This document shows positions 58,541 through 64,000 of a stretch of DNA of 64,000 nt, piece by piece; the stretch's first letter is position 1; the number at the start of each line of letters is the position of its first letter. The DNA comes from Trichopria drosophilae. Taxonomy: Eukaryota > Arthropoda > Insecta > Hymenoptera > Diapriidae. The stretch lies in contig CM059584.1 in NCBI GenBank assembly GCA_030407085.1, positions 135,708,001 through 135,772,000 on the forward strand, in the 5' to 3' direction. The notes beneath the pieces are model-generated. The model saw only the letters and a list, made by a program, of their open reading frames with translations, was not told where the DNA came from and made no database searches. The translations under genes and the position numbers were made by a program.

Positions 58541-58760
58541 CTGGAGGGTTTTCGCGGTCGCAGATTACGAATCTGAAGACCATTTTCAAAAATTCAAGAT
58601 GGCGGATCCAATATGGTAGACAAATTTTGACAAAATTATTGAAAGTTCCTGAAAATTGGTATCTGGAGGGTTTTCGCGGTCGCAGATTACGAATCTGAAG
58701 ACCATTTTCAAAAATTCAAGATGGCGGATCCAATATGGTGGGCAAATTAAAAAATGTTGG
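58541..58760 (+). repeat. Dispersed ~120-bp unit, two near-identical tandem copies
   Basis: CTGGAGGGTTTTCGCGGTCG starts at 58541 and 58663 (122-bp period). Each copy runs through CAGATTACGAATCTGAAGAC and GATGGCGGATCCAATATGGT. The two copies are almost identical over about 75 bp, the least diverged in the window, so this locus amplified recently. Confidence 0.85.
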
Positions 58761-58940
58761 GTCTCTGCTCAGGAGGGTTAATTTAAGCCCAATATCTAAT
58801 TGTTGATACTACATTTTAGTCGCATGGTAAGCAAGTTTTAAGATTTTTGTCGAACAAGGCTTCTGTTTCTTAAATCTTAAAATTAGTTAACAATTGGTCT
58901 TAATTCAGGACTTATTTTTTTCAGTATAATTAATAAAAAC

Positions 58941-59330
58941 TTGGTAAGAGGCAACCGGATGGAGGCAGCAAGTTGTTTCTTATCTGATATCGGGATCGTT
59001 TTTTGGCATTGTATTCAGAAGGCAGTACATCGTCAAGTCTGGTCGTCGTCGGGTTACTCACCGCGCGTAACGCCGACGCTCCATCGATCGGCGGCTGAAT
59101 CGTGCAGTTGCGTTGGTAATAGAGGCTGAGCAGCCTGCCCTGTGCCTGTGTACAGCCGGAGGGGTCGCGCCGACACAGATGGCGGGGGTTCAGCCTCCCC
59201 CCAACCCCCTGGTGCCCCGTACGTACATCCCTCGATGCTTTTCAAGGGAGGGCGGTCAAGGGTTTCCAGCTCGGAGTAATAGTGAGAAAATAAGCGTATC
59301 CTTTCCACAGGAAAGAGATTTCCTTTCACG
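58941..59330. other. GC-rich island
   Basis: About 350 bp clearly richer in G+C and CpG than the flanks, with open frames on both strands (59054-59329 on -, 59113-59424 on +) that I do not recognise. It could be a promoter or 5' exon of a gene extending beyond the window, or a non-coding exon. No TATA box or clear splice-bounded coding exon was identified. Confidence 0.4.
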
Positions 59331-61632
59331 TCATTTTACAAACCATAATTACCAACTTCTATCAGCCTCCTTTACAGGATTTACATTTTCATTTATTTAC
59401 CATTTTAGAGACGGATCGTTGTAAGCCTCCGACTTAGCAGCATTCAAAATTGCAAAACTTTCGTCGCCTTTGTCCTTTTGAACTGGTACTATTAGAACGT
59501 TTTGTACTTTTAGAAGTTCGACTCTGGAAATCCTTGCGTAAATTTTTATAGAAAAGAAATGAATCGAATTTGATGAATGTCAAGTGCTTGTTATTGCCAC
59601 AGGTAGTTTGTGTGTTAGTATGAAAACAAGACGTCGTTTTCGCGTATTACTGCAATCAAATTGATTTTCTTACGTATGCACGTCGACGCAAAAATATTTT
59701 ATGCACGGGCGTACGTAAAGTTCGTGCGCGAAGTTGGATTTTTAGTACGTTAATAGCATATTATGTTACAAGGGCGCAATCATCCATATTGGACGAACGC
59801 GAAGTTTGTAGCTTTCGCGAACCGAGGGTGAAAATTGCACTCGTTGGAGATCGATATTTTACTCGTGTTGTATATACAACATTTTTTATATGACGAGCGT
59901 ACGGATTGATAATTTGCTCCCAAAGATTTCAGGCAGGGCGCAAAGTAGAGTTCTACTCCCCGAGAGTTAAAAAAGAATTTAATAGATCAACATTTAATCT
60001 TTTCACGTCAGAGTGTCATTTTGCAAAACCATAATGTGTCCTTTGGTTTTTTCAGGAACCACCTTGTACATTTTGTTCTTAAAAATGTTCATTGATTTTT
60101 GTCCGTGATGGATTTTATGTCACTAAAAGCAACAATTCACTGTTAAAAATATTGACAAAGAATATTGTATTAAAAAGTAAACATTTTTATTTACATCAAA
60201 AATGAAATTAAAATTCGATTCGGGTACAAATTATTAAATGTTCATTGATTTTGGTGATTTTTAGTATCCGTATGTTCTTCGATTCGATGTTTTTTAAATG
60301 TCTATATTACCAAAAATTTCGATTTTCATCTAAATAGTAGTGTTTACAATAAAATACATTCTTAATTTTTCTTAATTTGCATCATTTAATTACATTATGG
60401 AAATTTTGGCAATTTTTATTATAAATATTAATCTTTGGCTCGAAAATCAGTGAGAAATAAAATCGGATTTTTTTCAAATCGGATAAATACATTTTTCACG
60501 TTCGTAATTATGAACCCATAAATTAAGATCCTATGTACTTTTTAACTAGCAAATCACGATGTTTTTGTGATGCATACTTTTAATTTTTCTACCTAATTAT
60601 TTTAGACGGAAACTCGCCTGCTTTAACAAAAAAATATGCAAGAATTTTGCTAGAAAAATTCACAAGTTTTTTATGATGGTAACGGTGGAAAGTTGGATTG
60701 TTTTTAAAATTTTTCTAAAAAACTGATGACCAAAGTGGAAAGATTGGATGCATAATTTTTTCATTTGCGAAATTTGAAACTTCAGAGATACTGTCCGACA
60801 TATTGGAACGGTTTACTTTCAATTTATTAATTTATTTAAAAAAATAATATTTCATTGTTGTAGGAAGTATATTATGAAAGCCACGAAATACTGCTATAAA
60901 TCAATTTGATAACAAATCTCGTTTTTTAAAGCCAGTATTGTTTGAACTTACCTGCGTGTGGAAGAAAAGCTCGGTGGTTTGAAGTCGGTATTACTGATGT
61001 ACTTACCAAACTTCCTCTTTAACGCGGAAAGTAACCTTTAGCTATTAGTATCTGATCTAGCGTGATCACAGAACTCTTTTGCCATTATTTTATGTATTAT
61101 ATTTTATAGCTACGATTAAAATATCACAATTTCATCATTAACAAACATAATTTTGTCGTTAGATCGTCAATTTAAAAAAAGCTTACATTAAAGTTGTTCT
61201 TGATTATGTACATACACTGAGCAAACAAAAAATCACAGTTTTAATCAAATATTCGAACCACATATTTGGAAATCATGTTCAATTGAAATTGTTAAATAAT
61301 TTAGTTAAATTACTAGAACCACATTCACTTCAACGAATGGAACTGATTTCTATAAAATAACCAGTCATTTTAATTATTTGATTTAGTAAAGCCACATTAT
61401 TCAATGAAATAGGTAAATCGACGAGTAAAAATCATATATTTGATTGCAGTGGGATTAGTCTTATGAGATCCTTCACGTAATTTCTGTACTTTGACACTAA
61501 GTGCCCGACTAAATATGGAATAATTTCATTTTCATTATATTTGCTCGTAATCCCCAAAAAACTCTGTTAATACGTCATTATTTTTACTCCCGTGAAACCT
61601 AGAAGATCTCGCAGCATTGTAATTCTAAAACT
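59331..61632. other. AT-rich spacer
   Basis: No gene seen. A terminus TACACTGAGCAAAC at about 61213 resembles the short MITE family described at 43491; a matching right end is uncertain. Confidence 0.4.
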
Positions 61633-61829
61633 GGCAGGGGTACAAAGTTCCGAAAATGAAAAAGCCGAAAGGCTAAAATTTCTATAATGCATAAGTCCGA
61701 GGTATTTTAATTTGCTTTTTTTTTGCCAAATTTTCAAAGACAAAGTGAAGAAAATCACGCTAGAGCCATGCTATATCGAAATTTTGGCCTTTCGGTATGT
61801 TGATTTTCGGAACTTTGTTCCCCGGCCCT
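61633..61829. mobile_element. Short foldback MITE
   Basis: ACAAAGTTCCGAAAATGAAA then AAGCCGAAAGGC on the left (61642) pairs with GCCTTTCGGTATG then TTGATTTTCGGAACTTTGT on the right (61817). The outer ends GGCAGGGG / CCCCGGCC are GC-rich. About 190 bp, non-coding. Confidence 0.75.
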
Positions 61830-64000
61830 AAAACTAAAGACATTCGTTTATCGGGTACCTGAGAGGAGGGAGGAATTGCAGGTCTTATTCTATCTTATAT
61901 CGAAGTATGAGCGAAAACACAAATTAACGATTATTCAAATCAGTTTTCTATGAATTTTAATGTATTTTAACAAAGTTCACAATTTTTCTGCGGGTTGTTA
62001 AAAAAATTAAAGGCACACATGATTTTTCTACGTATAAGAACGGAAAAAGTCCCATTTCTCATTTTTGAGACGTTACATTCTATATAAATGCATATATAAA
62101 AGAATTAAGAAAATATTGTCAGATTATAAAATAAAAAATCACAGGTCCAACATGATGCCATATTGTATCCGGCATTTTGAAGTTCGAAGATTTCACAATG
62201 GATTCGTAATCTGCGGCGAAAATCCCCGAGTATTATTCGATTTCCACGAAGGACAGCGCATTTGAAAGCTGACAACGTTGTCATTTAATATCTCATTTTA
62301 CAATATGTTTACATTATATACCTTTTACATTACTTTTTTTATTTGTTTGTTTATTTTCGTTTGGACTCTGATGCCCAACAACTCAAAATATTTGAATGGT
62401 GGACAGTTCAAACATTTTGAACCCGACAGATGATTTAAAAATACGAGGTTTATTATGTTAGTCAATTACATATTTCATCCAATGGAAAACTATTGTAGTT
62501 TTCTTCGGTGATGCTATGGAACCTATCTCTTCTTTAAAAAACTGGATTCAAGTTGTAAAAGTGTCTATATTTCCAAAAATTTTCAAGTAATGATGAAATG
62601 TTACTTTTTATGGAAATTTTTGTACCAATGGAAATCTTTTATTTTTTATAGGTTTTGAATAGGAATTTGTAATTTTATTCCATAATTTAAATGTAATGAA
62701 TACAACCAAAAACAGTCAACTTTAATTAAGTGATTTTCAAAAACGAAATACGCTGGAGATAGTGATTTAAAGTATTATAAATAGTACTTATAGGACTAGT
62801 ACGACTTAATTCGTTAAACTAATATAAATGTTATTACTTTTTGACAAATTGAATAACTTCAAAGCTATTTTTTTAAACCGATATTTGCAAATATTAACTA
62901 TTTCCTTGAACCTATTTGTTTATACTACGCCATGAACGATAGACACATGATAGATTGATATCAATTATGCAAGAAAATAACAATACAAGATGATATGGAA
63001 ATAAAAATAGTGGAAAATATTCTATTTTCTTTTATAATCGATATCAAACTGAGATAAATATAATAAATCTATTGAAAAAGTAAATGTAATGGACTAAAAA
63101 CATAAAATAAAATGAAAAAATAATGCGTGTAAAAGCCGCCATATTGGAACGTCCATTTTGAATTTTGACACCCTGCGACGCTCAAATTTTAGTTATGGTT
63201 ATTATTCCACAGGATCCAGTCGCTTGTACCGTTCCGACAACAGGAACATTATTAGCCAGTACATTAAACAAATAAAAAAAAATTTTAAATATCATATTTT
63301 TTTTAAATTAGCTGCCATTTTGAAAAAATCAAACGTCATAGAACAAAACTAGTAGCAGATTTGAAAAGTACGGACAAAAATATGTCAAAAAATATGGTTT
63401 TGACATTTTGTTGCTTATCATTACACAGATAAATAGTCACTTGAAAATCACAAAATAAATTTGGCCTTTTTGGTATGAAAATGGTTAACCAGGACCAGGC
63501 CATTTTGGCGTGAAAAATGGAAGTATCACTAGCAGTTTATTTTTCTCACTGCAGGGCACATTTAGGCGTCCATATTTCATCTGTTGAACATTCTGTAATA
63601 GGCCAGATACCATCCTGCAGACGTCTTTAATTTGTCCATTTATGGGAGGTAATTTTTTTAAATACTGAATGTTATCCAGACGAAATTCAATGAAGAACTT
63701 GAGTAACTAAAGTTCGAGTACACTAGGAAGATTCTACTCGAGTAACTCCGGTCGGGTCTACAAACAAATTGCTATCTGAGGTTTGCAAGTGTCTGTTTCG
63801 TGTCCAAATACCACGGGAAAGCAATAATCTGTGCGGATGTAATTTAACGAAATACTTGCGACAATCGAAGCACAAATATATAGTTGTCCAAATTATGACT
63901 ATTTTAAAACAATTTGTATAAACAATAGAAATTTAAAATATGATTGTTAGTCTTTAAATTCCGATTTTCGCAAATGTTCAATAAAATGGAAAGTCATCTG
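61830..64000. other. AT-rich end of window with scattered repeat units
   Basis: Single - orientation copies of the ~120-bp unit lie at about 62150-62240 (CCATATTGTATCCGGCATTT, GATTCGTAATCTGCGGCG) and 63135-63170 (GCCGCCATATTGGAACGTCC). No gene recognised. Confidence 0.45.

Noticed and set aside
1..64000. CRISPR arrays, bacterial operons or phage genes
   Set aside because: None present. Gene structure is eukaryotic with GT-AG introns, and the repeats lack regular spacers.

Overview
The window is animal nuclear DNA, almost certainly from an insect and probably a hymenopteran. The insect call rests on protein similarity recalled from the families and on gene structure: GT-AG introns, short exons and AT-rich intergenic DNA. 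The order Hymenoptera is inference. All three well-supported genes lie on the + strand.

Layout: (1) 1-9493 holds no recognised gene. It contains one candidate small start exon (6465-6537), a TATA-like element (6725), a GC-rich island (about 7770-8110) and GA microsatellites. (2) 9494-16243 is kibra (WWC family, Hippo-pathway scaffold). I could join ten exons in phase. The in-window first exon encodes a Gln/Tyr-rich low-complexity N-terminus instead of the WW domains. (3) 17345-24525 is a repeat-rich spacer with a large foldback element, a terminal-inverted-repeat (TIR) element and copies of a ~120-bp dispersed unit. (4) 24526-26556 is a single-exon gene for a 676-aa protein with four Myb/SANT-like (trihelix-like) repeats and a C-terminal coiled coil. 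(5) 26557-30283 is spacer with another large foldback and a tRNA-derived SINE-like element. (6) 30284-45333 is the SLC30A9 (ZnT9) orthologue. It has ten exons joined in phase and large introns loaded with transposons: a mariner-type MITE, an antisense LINE, nested palindromes, a TTAA-flanked MITE and a pogo-like element carrying a psq-type helix-turn-helix ORF. (7) 45334-64000 is gene-poor. It holds nested TIR elements, a second MITE sharing termini with the pogo-like element, two palindromes built of 15-16-bp tandem units, a possible Helitron end, a degenerate LINE reverse transcriptase, many copies of the ~120-bp unit in both orientations, and a GC-rich island at 58960-59290.

The genes have no evident joint function: kibra is a cortical scaffold, SLC30A9 a mitochondrial zinc carrier, and the Myb/SANT protein a presumed DNA binder. 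The most notable signals are the WW-less kibra first exon, the four-repeat Myb/SANT gene, and the nested inverted-repeat architecture inside SLC30A9 intron 8.
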